From assembly GCF_030053415.1 (NCBI RefSeq), contig NZ_JASGBJ010000002.1, positions 682,001-746,000 of the forward strand: a stretch of 64,000 bases of DNA, read 5' to 3'. This stretch comes from Marinobacter sp. CHS3-4. GTDB lineage: Bacteria; Pseudomonadota; Gammaproteobacteria; Pseudomonadales; Oleiphilaceae. Both the position numbers and the translations under genes were made by a program. The notes under the pieces are model-generated. The model was not told where the DNA came from and did no database searches. It saw only the letters and a list, made by a program, of their open reading frames with translations. Below, piece after piece: positions 1 through 10,074 of the stretch (its first letter is position 1; every line of letters starts with the position of its first letter).

Positions 1-2160
1 CGCTTTCAAGCGGTAAGCGTGCAGAAGCGGCTCTGTGTAGCCGTTCGGCTGCTCACGACCTTTCAGAACCAGATCCATCGCCGCCTGGAATGCGATACTG
101 TCATCGTAATTCGGCGCCATGTTGCGATAAGACGGGTCGTTGGCGTTCTGACGATCAACTACCTCTGCCATGCGCTTCATGGTTTCATGAATTTGCTCTT
201 CAGTGCAGATACCATGGTAGAGCCAGTTGGTCAGCAGCTGTGATGCGATACGCAGAGTCGCGCGGTCTTCCATCAGGCCAACATCATTGATGTCTGGCAC
301 TTTGGAACAACCGACACCGCTGTCGATCCAGCGGACCACGTACCCAAGGATGCCCTGGGCGTTATTATCCAGCTCTTGCTGCACGTCTTCCGCAGACAGC
401 GAGCTTGGGTCGTCCATAACAGGAACGGTCAGGATGTCATCCAGGTTCGCGCGAGTGCGACTTTCCAGTTCTTTCTGGATGTCGGCCACACTAACCTGAT
501 GATAGTGAGTCGCGTGCAGGGTTGCCGCTGTCGGAGACGGAACCCAAGCTGTGTTGGCACCCGCTTTCGGGTGACCGATCTTGGCTTCAAGCATGCCCGC
601 CATCAGATCCGGCATAGCCCACATGCCTTTACCGATCTGGGCAACGCCGCGGAAACCGGTTTCAAGACCAATGTCTACGTTCCACTGCTCATACGCCTGA
701 ATCCAGGTTGCCTGCTTCATCGGACCTTTACGGATGAATGGCCCCAGCTCCATGGAGGTATGGATTTCGTCACCGGTGCGGTCAAGGAAGCCAGTGTTAA
801 TGAACACGGCACGCTCTTTTGCAGCGTTGATGCAGGATTTCAGGTTCACCGTGGTGCGGCGCTCCTCGTCCATAATACCGACCTTCAAAGTATTGGCCGG
901 CAGCCCAAGTGCATTTTCAACGCGACCAAAGAACTCGTTCGTAAAGGCGACTTCTTCCGGGCCGTGCATCTTCGGCTTAACAATATAAACAGAACCCGTT
1001 GTGCTGTTCTGCAACTGGCCAGTGCCCTTCAGATCATGGATTGCGATCAGGGAGGTGACCAGGCCGTCCATCAGTCCTTCCGGTACTTCACTACCGTCTT
1101 TCAACAGGATCGCCGGGTTGGTCATCAGATGTCCGACGTTACGAACAAACATCAGACTGCGACCTTTCAGGACCAGCTCACCGCCTTCCGGCTTGCTGTA
1201 AGTGCGGTCACTGTGCATCTTGCGGGTCATTTGCTGACCGCCCTTCTCGAAGGTTTCTTCCAGATTCCCCTTCATCAGGCCCAGCCAGTTGCGATAGGCC
1301 AGCGCCTTGTCGTCAGCATCAACGGCAGCAACAGAATCTTCGCAGTCCATGATGGTGGTCAACGCGGATTCCATCAGCACGTCTTTTACGTGTGCGCCAT
1401 CGTCCTTGCCGATCGGATGACTGGCATCGATCTGGATTTCGAAATGCATGCCGTTCTTCACCAGAAGAATGCCAGTCGGGGCATCGGCAGCGCCGGTGTA
1501 GCCTACGAAGCCGGCTTCGTCTTTCAAGCCAGTGGTTTCACCGTTCTGAAGTTTGACGACCAGCTTTCCACTTTCAACGGTGTACAGCGCCGCATCTTTG
1601 TGGCTGCCAGAAGCCAGTGGTGCAGAGCTGTCCAGCAGGTTGCGGGCGAATTCAATCACCTTGGCGCCGCGAACCGGATTGTATCCACGGCCCTTTTCGG
1701 CACCGTCTTCTTCGGAAATTACATCAGTGCCGTACAACGCATCGTAGAGGCTGCCCCAACGAGCGTTTGCCGCGTTGAGCGCGAAGCGGGCATTCATTAC
1801 AGGCACAACCAGCTGCGGGCCTGCCATTGTGGCCACTTCCGGATCCACATTGGTGGTGGAAATTTTAAAGTCTTCCGGCTCGTCAACCAGGTAGCCGATC
1901 TCTTTCAGAAAACCTTTGTACTCAGCCATGTCCAGCTTCTGACCTTTGTGGTCACGGTTCCAGCTGTCCATTTTTTCCTGGATGGCGTCACGCTTGGCGA
2001 GCAGCTCTTTATTACGCGGAGCCAGCTCGTGGACGATGGCGTCAAAGTCCGCCCAGAATTTATCAGCATCAACACCGGTACCGGGAATCGCTTCGTTGTT
2101 CACAAAATCGAGCAGATTCTTCGCGACCTGAAGGCCGCCGATTTGAACGCGTTCTGTCAT
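1..2160 (-). CDS. glcB: Malate synthase G (C-terminal end cut by window edge)
   Basis: Condenses glyoxylate with acetyl-CoA to malate, the second step of the glyoxylate bypass, in the cytoplasm. The frame is open from an ATG at 2160 to base 1, giving 720 codons against about 723 in the E. coli enzyme, so only a few C-terminal residues are missing. Translation shows the family landmarks: the N-terminal [10 protein letters not shown] segment, the arginine block [12 protein letters not shown], the metal-binding region FVNEFFGR-like with its glutamate, [15 protein letters not shown], and [16 protein letters not shown], which carries the metal-binding aspartate. A GAGG Shine-Dalgarno lies upstream of the ATG. 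It is the monocistronic-type G isoform, not AceB; no aceA or glycolate genes are visible here. A 660-codon antisense frame covers much of it and is treated as a shadow. Confidence 0.96.
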   Translation of the reverse strand, partial: MTERVQIGGLQVAKNLLDFVNNEAIPGTGVDADKFWADFDAIVHELAPRNKELLAKRDAIQEKMDSWNRDHKGQKLDMAEYKGFLKEIGYLVDEPEDFKISTTNVDPEVATMAGPQLVVPVMNARFALNAANARWGSLYDALYGTDVISEEDGAEKGRGYNPVRGAKVIEFARNLLDSSAPLASGSHKDAALYTVESGKLVVKLQNGETTGLKDEAGFVGYTGAADAPTGILLVKNGMHFEIQIDASHPIGKDDGAHVKDVLMESALTTIMDCEDSVAAVDADDKALAYRNWLGLMKGNLEETFEKGGQQMTRKMHSDRTYSKPEGGELVLKGRSLMFVRNVGHLMTNPAILLKDGSEVPEGLMDGLVTSLIAIHDLKGTGQLQNSTTGSVYIVKPKMHGPEEVAFTNEFFGRVENALGLPANTLKVGIMDEERRTTVNLKSCINAAKERAVFINTGFLDRTGDEIHTSMELGPFIRKGPMKQATWIQAYEQWNVDIGLETGFRGVAQIGKGMWAMPDLMAGMLEAKIGHPKAGANTAWVPSPTAATLHATHYHQVSVADIQKELESRTRANLDDILTVPVMDDPSSLSAEDVQQELDNNAQGILGYVVRWIDSGVGCSKVPDINDVGLMEDRATLRIASQLLTNWLYHGICTEEQIHETMKRMAEVVDRQNANDPSYRNMAPNYDDSIAFQAAMDLVLKGREQPNGYTEPLLHAYRLKA

Positions 2161-2193
2161 CGTTGTTTGCCTCAGTGGGTTACTGTATTCGGT

Positions 2194-2269
2194 GCCCTGC
2201 GCCAAGGTATCCGGCAGGGCCATTCTAATTTGAGGGCAGCATTGTACGAGAAATTGCCTATAAGGTCAT
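2194..2269 (-). promoter_or_regulatory. Putative glcB promoter and leader hairpin
   Basis: On the minus strand TACAAT (2241-2246) is preceded after 17 nt by ATGACC (2264-2269), a moderate sigma-70 match. The resulting leader of about 70 nt would contain a 7-bp hairpin with arms GCCCTGC 2194-2200 and GCAGGGC 2214-2220. The -35 box is weak. Confidence 0.35.
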
Positions 2270-2311
2270 TCCTCAAAAAGCCTCAGACGTCTATCGGCCA
2301 CTATTCAGCGG

Positions 2312-3694
2312 CTAGCCACGTCGCCAGCTTGTGCCTTCACGACTGTCATCCAGGATGACGCCTTTACTGGCTAATTCGTCACGAATTCGGTCTGCCTCAG
2401 CGAAGTCCTTGTTCTTTCGCGCGTCTGTGCGCGCCTGAATCATGGTTTCAATCTCATCTGCACTCAGCTCGCCGTCGACGCCTGCCTGAAAGTAGGCCTC
2501 CGGGTCCTGCTGCAATAATCCAAGAATACCACCAAGCCTGACCAGAACCGCTGCACTACGTGACGCCTCATCGTCATTCCCATCGCGACGGTACTGGTTG
2601 ATTTCATTGGCAACGCTGTGAAGCACGGCCATGGCGCCTGCAGTGTTGAAGTCGTCATTCATTGCGTCGCAGAAACGCTGATCATGTTCGCCCTCCGGCA
2701 CATTCTTGGCGGGCACAATGCCTCGCAATGCCTGGTAAAGACGATTCAGCACCCGCCCCGCTTTGGCCAGGTTTTCTTCCGAGTAGTCCACCTGGCTGCG
2801 ATAGTGACTGGAGACCAGAAAATACCGCACAACCTCCGGCAGATAACTCTCAAAAATCTCACGGATGGTGAAAAAGTTGCCCAGAGACTTGGACATCTTT
2901 TCCTTGTTTACGCGAATAGCACCCGCGTGCATCCAGGTATTCACAAACGTTTGACCGCTTGCGCACTCAGATTGCGCAATTTCGTTCTCATGGTGGGGAA
3001 ACAGCAAATCCGGCCCACCGCCATGAATATCGAACGTATCGCCCAGGCAACAACTGGACATGGCGGAACATTCGATGTGCCAACCGGGACGCCCATCCCC
3101 CCAGGGTGACGGCCAACTGACCTCACCCGTTTTAGCCGCTTTCCAGAGTACGAAATCCGCAGGGCTTCGCTTGGCTTCCTGAACGTCCACCCGCGCGCCG
3201 GCTACCAGGTCCTCCAGCTTTTTCTTGCTGAGCTTGCCGTATTCCGGATAGGACTCAACGGCAAAATAGACATCGCCATTATCGGCGGCATAGGCATGGC
3301 CGCTGGCCACAAGCTTGTGGATCATCGCAATGATCTCATCGATGTAGGCAGTGGCTCTGGGTTCCTCAGTTGGCGAAAGTACGCCCAGCTTCGCCTCATC
3401 CTCATGCATTGCCTTGATCATCCGCTCGGTCAGGTCCGAAAAGACCTCACCATTTTCATCGGCGCGGCGCAGGATTTTGTCGTCGATGTCGGTAATGTTG
3501 CGCACATAGTGCACGTCGAAACCGCAGTGACGCAGGTACCGGGTAATGACATCGAATGCCACCAATACCCGGGCATGACCGAGATGGCAGTAGTCATACA
3601 CCGTCATTCCGCAGACATACATGCGGACTTTGCCCGGCTCGATCGGTTTGAATGGCTCTTTTTTCTGGCTAAGTGTGTTGTAAATGCTAATCAC
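2312..3694 (-). CDS. cysS: Cysteinyl-tRNA synthetase
   Basis: Class I synthetase that charges tRNA-Cys. The HIGH-type motif is HLGH within [15 protein letters not shown], whose first Cys is a zinc ligand. Other motifs are [30 protein letters not shown], and the KMSKS loop [11 protein letters not shown] start it at the GTG at 3694 (460 residues, matching the roughly 461 of the family). This GTG overlaps the glnS stop as GTGA, typical of translational coupling. An in-frame ATG at 3715 would add seven residues lying inside glnS that are absent from the family. The protein ends about 150 nt before glcB with no clear terminator in between, so read-through towards glcB is possible. Confidence 0.96.
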   Translation of the reverse strand: MISIYNTLSQKKEPFKPIEPGKVRMYVCGMTVYDYCHLGHARVLVAFDVITRYLRHCGFDVHYVRNITDIDDKILRRADENGEVFSDLTERMIKAMHEDEAKLGVLSPTEEPRATAYIDEIIAMIHKLVASGHAYAADNGDVYFAVESYPEYGKLSKKKLEDLVAGARVDVQEAKRSPADFVLWKAAKTGEVSWPSPWGDGRPGWHIECSAMSSCCLGDTFDIHGGGPDLLFPHHENEIAQSECASGQTFVNTWMHAGAIRVNKEKMSKSLGNFFTIREIFESYLPEVVRYFLVSSHYRSQVDYSEENLAKAGRVLNRLYQALRGIVPAKNVPEGEHDQRFCDAMNDDFNTAGAMAVLHSVANEINQYRRDGNDDEASRSAAVLVRLGGILGLLQQDPEAYFQAGVDGELSADEIETMIQARTDARKNKDFAEADRIRDELASKGVILDDSREGTSWRRG

Positions 3695-5373
3695 TTGGCT
3701 TTGCCCTTTCCCCATGAATCTCGCAGGGTCACTGTACGGTTGAACACCGGACGCCCGGCTTTCGCGGTCAGCTCCTGATCGCAGAAGAAATAACCTTCAC
3801 GTTCGAACTGATACGGCAGATCAGTGCCCGGAGAGGCCAGGTTCTTCTCGGCGCGGGCGCCTTTGAGAACCACCAGCGATTCCGGGTTAATGGATTCCAC
3901 AAAATCAGTGTCTTTGTCGCTGTCCGGTGATTCCTCGATAAACAGCCGGTCGTACTGATTAATGTCAACCTCCACACTGTCAGCCGCGGATACCCAATGA
4001 ATCACGCCGTTGGGCTTGTAACCCTCCGGGTTGACTCCGAGTGTGTCAGGATCTAATTCGCACTTCAGCTCGACAATTTCGCCTTTGTCATCGCGAATGA
4101 CCTCACGGCAAGTCATCACATATCCGCCACGTAGACGAACGGCCTGGTCTGGCGCCAGCCGCTTCCACTTACGGGGCGGCTCTTCGGCAAAATCCTCACG
4201 ATCAATGAACAGAGTCTGGCTCCAGGTCACTTGCCGCTCACCCAAATCAGGATTCTGGGGATGCACGGGCAGCACCAGAGTTTCCGTTTTGTCCGCCGGG
4301 TAATTGGTCAACGTGACTTTCAATGGACGCATCACGCACATGGCGCGGGGAGCACGGGCATTCAGATCCTCGCGGATGGCATGCTCCAACATCCCGACAT
4401 CCACTGTACCGCCAGCTTTGTTCACACCGATCATGTCGCAGAAGGTGCGAATACTCTCTGGCGTAAAACCACGACGACGCATACCGGAAATGGTCGGCAT
4501 ACGCGGGTCGTCCCAACCGTCGACGAAGCCTTCATCCACCAGTCGCTTCAGCTTCCGCTTGCTGGTGACGGTGTAGTTCAGGTTCAGTCGGGCAAATTCG
4601 ATCTGCCGTGGCTGGCAGGGACCGGAAATGTTGTCCAGCACCCAGTCATATAGCGGGCGGTGGTCTTCAAATTCCAGCGTGCACAATGAATGGGTAATCC
4701 CCTCCATGGCATCTGAAATGGGATGGGTAAAATCGTACATCGGGTAGATGCACCATTTATCACCGGTCTGGTGATGATCTGCGTATCGAATGCGGTACAG
4801 GATCGGGTCCCGCATGTTGATGTTGGGGGAAGCCATATCGATCTTGGCCCGAAGCACCAGCTCCCCGTTGTCGTATTTGCCCTCCCGCATTTCGCGGAAC
4901 AGCTTCAGGTTTTCTTCCACCGGGCGATCCCGATAAGGGCTGTTCTTGCCGGGCTCTTTCAACGTTCCGCGATATTCCGCCATCTGATCGGCGGACAGAG
5001 CACACACATAGGCTTTGCCCTTCTCGATCAATTCAACCGCAAAGTCATAAATGGCATCGAAGTAGTCGGAAGCAAAACGCACATCGCCCGCCCACTCGAA
5101 GCCTAGCCAGTGCACGTCCTGTTTGATGGCATCGATATACTCCTGGGATTCTTTTTCAGGATTGGTGTCATCAAATCGCAGGGTGCAGTCGCCATCGAAG
5201 GTTTCGGCGATACCAAAATTCAGGCAAATGGACTTGGCGTGACCAATGTGCAGGTAGCCATTTGGCTCCGGCGGAAACCGGGTCACCACTTTGCCCGTGT
5301 GTTCGCCTTTGGCTATGGCGTCTTCAATCAGGCTCTGAATAAAATTATGGGCTTTCTTTGACTCGGCGCTCAT
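3691..5373 (-). CDS. glnS: Glutaminyl-tRNA synthetase
   Basis: Class I synthetase charging tRNA-Gln. It has the HIGH motif in [15 protein letters not shown], the ATP/amino-acid pocket residues LRFDDTNP, the KMSKS-type VTSKRKL, then the [12 protein letters not shown] block and a C-terminal anticodon-binding beta-barrel part ending [14 protein letters not shown]. The ATG at 5373 gives 560 residues, close to the 554 of E. coli, and has GGGA just upstream. An upstream ATG at 5421 would add 16 unrelated residues and would sit on the likely -10 box. First gene of a glnS-cysS pair joined by a 4-nt overlap. Confidence 0.97.
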   Translation of the reverse strand: MSAESKKAHNFIQSLIEDAIAKGEHTGKVVTRFPPEPNGYLHIGHAKSICLNFGIAETFDGDCTLRFDDTNPEKESQEYIDAIKQDVHWLGFEWAGDVRFASDYFDAIYDFAVELIEKGKAYVCALSADQMAEYRGTLKEPGKNSPYRDRPVEENLKLFREMREGKYDNGELVLRAKIDMASPNINMRDPILYRIRYADHHQTGDKWCIYPMYDFTHPISDAMEGITHSLCTLEFEDHRPLYDWVLDNISGPCQPRQIEFARLNLNYTVTSKRKLKRLVDEGFVDGWDDPRMPTISGMRRRGFTPESIRTFCDMIGVNKAGGTVDVGMLEHAIREDLNARAPRAMCVMRPLKVTLTNYPADKTETLVLPVHPQNPDLGERQVTWSQTLFIDREDFAEEPPRKWKRLAPDQAVRLRGGYVMTCREVIRDDKGEIVELKCELDPDTLGVNPEGYKPNGVIHWVSAADSVEVDINQYDRLFIEESPDSDKDTDFVESINPESLVVLKGARAEKNLASPGTDLPYQFEREGYFFCDQELTAKAGRPVFNRTVTLRDSWGKGKAK

Positions 5374-5410
5374 ACATTCCCAATCGTCGGAGTTAATTCT
5401 GAAACCGCGT

Positions 5411-5416
5411 ATTATA
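5411..5416 (-). promoter_or_regulatory. Putative -10 box of glnS
   Basis: A perfect TATAAT on the minus strand, 38 nt upstream of the chosen glnS start. No good -35 is found at 16-18 nt (best is TGAGTT), so only the -10 is called. Its position inside the longer ORF form supports the shorter glnS start. Confidence 0.4.
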
Positions 5417-5508
5417 CGCATAAATGGGCGCCCAACTCATGCACATACGCAAACTCTTGAGTACAATGAGGGCAACTTTTACTGCCTACTTCTGAACAGG
5501 AACCACTG

Positions 5509-6018
5509 ATGATTCTGCTGAAAACCTCCCACGGTGACATCACACTTGAACTGGATTACGACAATGCGCCAGAAACCGCCAGGAATTTTGAACAATACGT
5601 GCGCGACGGTTTTTATGACGGCCTGATTTTTCATCGTGTGATCAGCAACTTCATGGTTCAGGGCGGCGGATTTGAGCCGGGAATGACGCCAAGAAAGACC
5701 CGCAAACCCATCAAAAATGAGGCAAACAACGGCCTCAGCAACATGAAAGGTGCCATCGCCATGGCCCGCACCATGGACCCGCACTCAGCCACGGCCCAGT
5801 TCTTTATCAATGTCGAGAACAATGGCTTTCTGGACCACACGGCAGAAAACGCGGAAGGCTGGGGATATTGTGTGTTTGGCAAGGTCGTTGATGGCATGGA
5901 AACGGTCAACAACATCCGCTCGGTACCCACCACCATGCGCGCAGGCCATCAGGACGTGCCGGCCGAAGATGTGGTGATCATCTCCGCAGAAGTCACCGGC
6001 GACGGGGACCCGGCGTGA
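5509..6018 (+). CDS. ppiB: Peptidyl-prolyl cis-trans isomerase B (cyclophilin)
   Basis: Cytoplasmic cyclophilin of 169 residues (E. coli PpiB has 164) that catalyses proline isomerisation during folding. The active-site blocks are visible: LIFHRVISNFMVQGG with the catalytic arginine, MARTMDPHSATAQFFIN, and WGYCVFGKVVDGME. There is no signal peptide, which separates it from periplasmic PpiA. An AGGAA ribosome site precedes the ATG. It is divergent from glnS and overlaps lpxH by four bases (GTGA), so the two are almost certainly cotranscribed; the same pairing occurs in other gammaproteobacteria. Confidence 0.96.
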   Translation: MILLKTSHGDITLELDYDNAPETARNFEQYVRDGFYDGLIFHRVISNFMVQGGGFEPGMTPRKTRKPIKNEANNGLSNMKGAIAMARTMDPHSATAQFFINVENNGFLDHTAENAEGWGYCVFGKVVDGMETVNNIRSVPTTMRAGHQDVPAEDVVIISAEVTGDGDPA

Positions 6019-6740
6019 CCATACGGTTTATTTCCGACCTGCACCTGGAAGAATCCCGGCCGGATATCACAGACGCTTTTCTGGCCTTTTTGAAAGACAA
6101 GGCCATGAACATCGACGCGCTCTACATCCTCGGAGACTTTTTCGAGGCCTGGATTGGCGACGATGAAAAAACGCCCCTTCAGGAAACCGTTGCTGCAGCA
6201 CTCAGGGACGTCAACGCCAGTGGCACCGACATCTACCTTATGCACGGAAACCGCGACTTCCTGATCGGTCAGGACTACTGCGACCGCTGCCGCGCCACCC
6301 TGCTCGACGACCCGACTGTGGTGGATCTCTACGGCACGCCCTATCTGTTAATGCATGGCGACAGCCTGTGCACCGCCGACGTGGAATACCAGAAATTCCG
6401 CGCCAACATGCGAAACCCTCAATGGCAACAGATGATCCTTCAACGTCCCCTGGAAGACCGCAAACAGATGGCGCGCCAACTGCGGGAGATCAGCATGGCG
6501 AAAAACCAGGGCAAAGAAGAGTTCATCATGGACGTCACCCTGGAAGAAGTGGTTCGCGAACTGGAATCCCACGGCGTGCAACAGATGATCCACGGCCACA
6601 CCCATCGCCCCGCCGAGCATGACCTGACCGCTAACGGAGCACCCGCCAAGAGAATTGTTCTGGGTGACTGGCACGAAAACGTCTGGTGGCTGGATGTTGA
6701 ACCAGAACAGGCTCCAACGCTGCATAAACACCCGCTTTAA
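6015..6740 (+). CDS. lpxH: UDP-2,3-diacylglucosamine diphosphatase
   Basis: Peripheral-membrane calcineurin-like phosphoesterase that cleaves UDP-2,3-diacylglucosamine to lipid X and UMP in lipid A synthesis. The 241 residues carry the metallophosphoesterase signatures in order: FISDLHL near the N-terminus, LGDFFEAWIGDD, MHGNRDFLIG, LMHGDSLCT and IHGHTHRPAEH. It starts with GTG overlapping the ppiB stop (GTGA), which argues for translational coupling. A repeat hairpin and a bidirectional terminator follow the stop codon. Confidence 0.96.
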   Translation: MTIRFISDLHLEESRPDITDAFLAFLKDKAMNIDALYILGDFFEAWIGDDEKTPLQETVAAALRDVNASGTDIYLMHGNRDFLIGQDYCDRCRATLLDDPTVVDLYGTPYLLMHGDSLCTADVEYQKFRANMRNPQWQQMILQRPLEDRKQMARQLREISMAKNQGKEEFIMDVTLEEVVRELESHGVQQMIHGHTHRPAEHDLTANGAPAKRIVLGDWHENVWWLDVEPEQAPTLHKHPL

Positions 6741-6750
6741 AGGTCGAATC

Positions 6751-6845
6751 GGCTGCGGTGCGGGGTTCCTTTTCTGTAGGTAATAAAGATGTCTGAGCGC
6801 AGCGAGTTCTTTTTGCCGTAAGAAAAGGAACCCCGCGCCGCAGCC
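6751..6845 (+). repeat. Intergenic hairpin repeat, copy A
   Basis: Arms 6751-6775 and 6821-6845 (25 nt each) pair over their full length with one G-U wobble, enclosing a 45-nt loop. The loop holds the family core GATGTCTGAGCGCAGCGAG. It lies between the lpxH stop and the terminator at 6857. The arm sequence differs from that of the two copies near 20.1-20.3 kb but has the same length and architecture. Confidence 0.85.
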
Positions 6846-6856
6846 AGCCCCAACAC

Positions 6857-6884
6857 AAAAAAGCCGGGCAATGCCCGGCTTTTC
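6857..6884. terminator. Bidirectional terminator between lpxH and aapP
   Basis: Perfect stem AAGCCGGGCA/TGCCCGGCTT with T-runs on both sides: six T on the minus strand and four on the plus strand. It serves the converging lpxH and aap transcripts and is stronger for aapP. Confidence 0.85.
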
Positions 6885-6901
6885 CAGTTCCCAACACCAA
6901 G

Positions 6902-7711
6902 TCAGTGCTGAAGGATCTGCTTCAGGAACGACTGAGTGCGCGGCTCCTGAGGATTCGTAAAGAACTCGTGAGGCGGAGCCTCTTCCACGATTTCCCCACC
7001 GTCCATAAAGATCACCCGGTCTGCCACTGTCTTGGCAAAGCCCATCTCGTGGGTCACACACAGCATCGTCATGCCGCTGCCTGCCAGCTCGATCATGACG
7101 TCCAGAACTTCCTTGATCATTTCCGGATCGAGAGCCGACGTGGGCTCGTCGAACAGCATGATCTTCGGCTTCATGCACAGGGCCCGCGCAATGGCGACCC
7201 GCTGCTGCTGACCACCGGACAACTGACCCGGATATTTGTTGGCCTGGTCCGGAATCTTGACCCGCTTCAGGTATTCCATTGCGTCAGCCTCCGCCTCCTT
7301 TCGCGGAGTCTTACGCACCCAGATAGGCGACAGACAGCAGTTTTCCAGCACCGTCAGATGCGGGAACAGATTGAAATGCTGAAACACCATGCCGACTTCA
7401 CGCCGAACGGTGTCGATGTGTCGCACATCATCGGTCAGCTCAATGTTGTCGACAATAATCTTGCCCTGCTGATGCTCTTCAAGCCGGTTAATACAGCGGA
7501 TGAACGTGGACTTACCCGAGCCCGAAGGGCCACAGATAACGATCCGTTCTCCCTGCTTAACCGTCAGGTTCAAATCCTGTAGCACATGGAAGTCGCCATA
7601 CCATTTGTGCATACCTTCCACGCGTATGATGTCTGACTTACCCTCGGCCTGACTCGGAACCGGGGTGCGTTGCTCGGTTGCTTGGGATTCTTCACTCATG
7701 TTGTTACCCAT
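6902..7711 (-). CDS. aapP: Amino-acid ABC transporter ATP-binding protein
   Basis: Cytoplasmic ATPase of a polar amino-acid uptake system. It has Walker [10 protein letters not shown], a Q-loop in [16 protein letters not shown], the signature LSGGQQQR, Walker [13 protein letters not shown] and the switch histidine in CVTHEMGF. About 28 polar residues precede the canonical domain. The ATG at 7711 shares a base with the aapM stop (TGATG), so translation is probably coupled; a second ATG at 7699 is possible. It is the last gene of aapJQMP and is followed by a strong terminator. Confidence 0.95.
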   Translation of the reverse strand: MGNNMSEESQATEQRTPVPSQAEGKSDIIRVEGMHKWYGDFHVLQDLNLTVKQGERIVICGPSGSGKSTFIRCINRLEEHQQGKIIVDNIELTDDVRHIDTVRREVGMVFQHFNLFPHLTVLENCCLSPIWVRKTPRKEAEADAMEYLKRVKIPDQANKYPGQLSGGQQQRVAIARALCMKPKIMLFDEPTSALDPEMIKEVLDVMIELAGSGMTMLCVTHEMGFAKTVADRVIFMDGGEIVEEAPPHEFFTNPQEPRTQSFLKQILQH

Positions 7712-8799
7712 CAGGTCTTGTGACCGGTATCTAGTTTACGCTCAAGGTTCTGGCTGTAACGGGAGATGCCGAAGCAGAACACCCAGAAACAGAAGGCCAC
7801 GAACACATACCCCTCGATGGCCACATTTTGCCAGGCCGGGTCTGTCACGGTGGACTGCACCGTTCCAAGTATGTCGAACAGGCCGATGATCAACACCAGC
7901 GTGGTGTCCTTGAACAGGGAAATGAAGGTGTTAACAATGCCGGGAATAACCATTTTCAGGGCCTGGGGCAGAATGATCAGGCCGGTTTTCTTCCAGTACC
8001 CGAGTCCCAGAGCGTCGGCAGCTTCGTATTGCCCACGCGGGATGGCCTGCAAACCGCCCCGGATAACCTCGGCCATATAGGCCGACTGCCAGAGGGTAAT
8101 ACCAATCAGAGCCCGCATCAGTTTTTCAAAGTTTACGCCTTCGGGCAGGAACAGCGGCAGCATTACCGACGCCATGAACAGCACCGTAATCAACGGCACC
8201 GCTCGCCAGACCTCGATAAAAACCACACAGAGCCCACGGATGATCGGCATTTCAGAGCGCCGGCCCAACGCCAGCAAAATGCCAATCGGCAATGACGCAA
8301 TGATCCCTATGTAGGCCAGGATCAGGGTCAGCATCAGACCACCCCATTTAGTGCTCTCCACAACTTCCAGGCCAAACCAGCCGCCCGGAATCATGAAGTA
8401 GCCCACAACAGGCAGCCCCGTCAGGCCAAAGAGACCAAACCATTTGCGCCCCGGAAATCGCTCGATGAACTGAGGGACAAACGACAGGGCCATCAGGCCA
8501 AACATAAAGTCAACCCGCCACTGGTGCTCTTGCGGGAAGAACCCATAGATGAAAAAGTTCAGCCGCTCACTGATGAACAGCCAGCAGGCGCCGGTGCCCG
8601 AACAGTCGCTCGGCTTGTCTCCCAGAAAGGTCGCTTCAAAGAACAGCCAGGTGAACAGTGGTCCTGCACTGGTTATAACCAGATAGCCCACAAAAACGGT
8701 CAGCAGGCTGTTGTACCAGCTGGAAAACAGGTTCTGGCGCATCCACGCCACTGGATCGATAGCAATCTTGGGGGGTTTCATCGTTGACTCAGCCATCAT
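7711..8799 (-). CDS. aapM: Amino-acid ABC transporter permease AapM
   Basis: Inner-membrane permease of 362 residues with a long N-terminal extension: a hydrophobic helix, then an inserted loop around [10 protein letters not shown]. The HisM-type core follows, with the EAA loop [34 protein letters not shown]. Length and gene order match AapM of rhizobial general L-amino-acid permeases. The start overlaps the aapQ stop by four bases. Confidence 0.94.
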   Translation of the reverse strand: MMAESTMKPPKIAIDPVAWMRQNLFSSWYNSLLTVFVGYLVITSAGPLFTWLFFEATFLGDKPSDCSGTGACWLFISERLNFFIYGFFPQEHQWRVDFMFGLMALSFVPQFIERFPGRKWFGLFGLTGLPVVGYFMIPGGWFGLEVVESTKWGGLMLTLILAYIGIIASLPIGILLALGRRSEMPIIRGLCVVFIEVWRAVPLITVLFMASVMLPLFLPEGVNFEKLMRALIGITLWQSAYMAEVIRGGLQAIPRGQYEAADALGLGYWKKTGLIILPQALKMVIPGIVNTFISLFKDTTLVLIIGLFDILGTVQSTVTDPAWQNVAIEGYVFVAFCFWVFCFGISRYSQNLERKLDTGHKT

Positions 8800-9983
8800 C
8801 GCTCCTTAATTGCCACGGCCCGGTTGTAGATGTTCATAACCAGGGAGATGGACAGACTGATGGTGAGATACACCGCCATGGTAATGGCAACGACCTCTAC
8901 CGCTTGCCCCGTCTGGTTAAGAGTGGTGCCCATGAACACGGCAACCAGGTCGGGATAGCCGATAGCAGTTGCCAGCGACGAGTTCTTTGCGAGATTGAGA
9001 TACTGACTGGTCAGCGGTGGAATGATCACCCGCATGGCCTGCGGGATAACGACCAGCCGCAATGTCAGACCACTGGGTAACCCAAGCGCTTTAGCAGCTT
9101 CAGTCTGCCCTTTGCTAACAGACAGAATGCCCGACCGGACAATTTCCGCAATAAAGCTTGCCGTATAAAGCGACAACGCAAACCACAGTGCCGCCAACTC
9201 CGGGATAATGGTAATACCACCGCCGAAGTTAAAGCCTTTCAGCTCTGGCATATCCCAGGTCAAAGGCGAGCCTGCGGCCAAATATCCAAGCGCCGGCACA
9301 ATGATCAGGATGGCAAGCCCGACACGAAATGTCGGAAAAATATCCCCGGTCGCCAGCTGGCGTTTTTTGGCCCAGATACGAAGACCAGTCACCGCCGCAA
9401 TGGCAACCGCAATGGCGGCCCAGACCAGGCCGAACCCGTCCTGGGTTAAAGGCTCTGGCACGTACAGTCCACGGTTATTCAGGAACACTGCACCAGCAAC
9501 GTCCACACTCTGACGCGGCGAAGGCAGGCTGCTCAGAACCGCAAAATACCAGAAGAAGATCTGCAGGAGCAGAGGAATGTTCCGGATGACTTCGATGTAC
9601 ACAAGAGCCAGCTTTGCAACCAGCCAGTTGCTGGACAAACGGGCTACACCAATGATGAAACCGATGATGGTCGCCGCCACAATACCCATTGCGGACACCA
9701 GCAACGTGTTCGTCAGACCCACCCAGAAGGTGCGACCGTAGCTCATAGTGGCATCGTAGGGGACCATCGACATAATAATGCCGAAGCCGGCGGTTTCATC
9801 CAGAAACCCAAAACCGGTGCTGATGCCCCGGCTTTCCATATTCGAAAGAGTATTGTCGATCAGTGTCCAACCACCCCAGAACACCAGGGCAATGGCCACA
9901 ACCTGAAAGAAGACAGAGCGTACCCGCGGGTCGTACCAGGGTTTTGGTGACGCAGGTTTCGAATCAATCGCTTGTTTATTCAT
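8796..9983 (-). CDS. aapQ: Amino-acid ABC transporter permease AapQ
   Basis: Inner-membrane permease of 395 residues, pairing with AapM. It has an N-terminal helix (VVAIALVFWGGWTL), a large loop typical of AapQ, several membrane helices and the EAA motif EIVRSGILSVSKGQTEAAKALGL near the C-terminus. The ATG is at 9983 with GGGAA upstream. It is separated from aapJ by 91 nt holding a strong hairpin, and overlaps aapM by four bases. Confidence 0.94.
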   Translation of the reverse strand: MNKQAIDSKPASPKPWYDPRVRSVFFQVVAIALVFWGGWTLIDNTLSNMESRGISTGFGFLDETAGFGIIMSMVPYDATMSYGRTFWVGLTNTLLVSAMGIVAATIIGFIIGVARLSSNWLVAKLALVYIEVIRNIPLLLQIFFWYFAVLSSLPSPRQSVDVAGAVFLNNRGLYVPEPLTQDGFGLVWAAIAVAIAAVTGLRIWAKKRQLATGDIFPTFRVGLAILIIVPALGYLAAGSPLTWDMPELKGFNFGGGITIIPELAALWFALSLYTASFIAEIVRSGILSVSKGQTEAAKALGLPSGLTLRLVVIPQAMRVIIPPLTSQYLNLAKNSSLATAIGYPDLVAVFMGTTLNQTGQAVEVVAITMAVYLTISLSISLVMNIYNRAVAIKER

Positions 9984-10029
9984 GTGTGTTCCCGAAAAGC
10001 TGAAACGCGATGAGGAGAATCACGAACAC

Positions 10030-10059
10030 AAGGGGCGGGCTACCACGGGCCCGCCCCTT
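10030..10059. other. Hairpin between aapJ and aapQ
   Basis: A perfect 11-bp stem (10030-10040 with 10049-10059, arm AAGGGGCGGGC) and an 8-nt loop. There is no T-run, so it is unlikely to be a full terminator. The position, just after a substrate-binding-protein gene and before the permeases, fits an mRNA 3'-end stabiliser or partial terminator that raises binding protein over permease. Confidence 0.6.
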
Positions 10060-10074
10060 GCACGCTTTCAGGTA

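Noticed and set aside
376..2358. A 660-codon open frame on the plus strand
   Set aside because: It is antisense to glcB, whose translation matches malate synthase G throughout. The long frame is a by-product of codon bias; no family features are seen.
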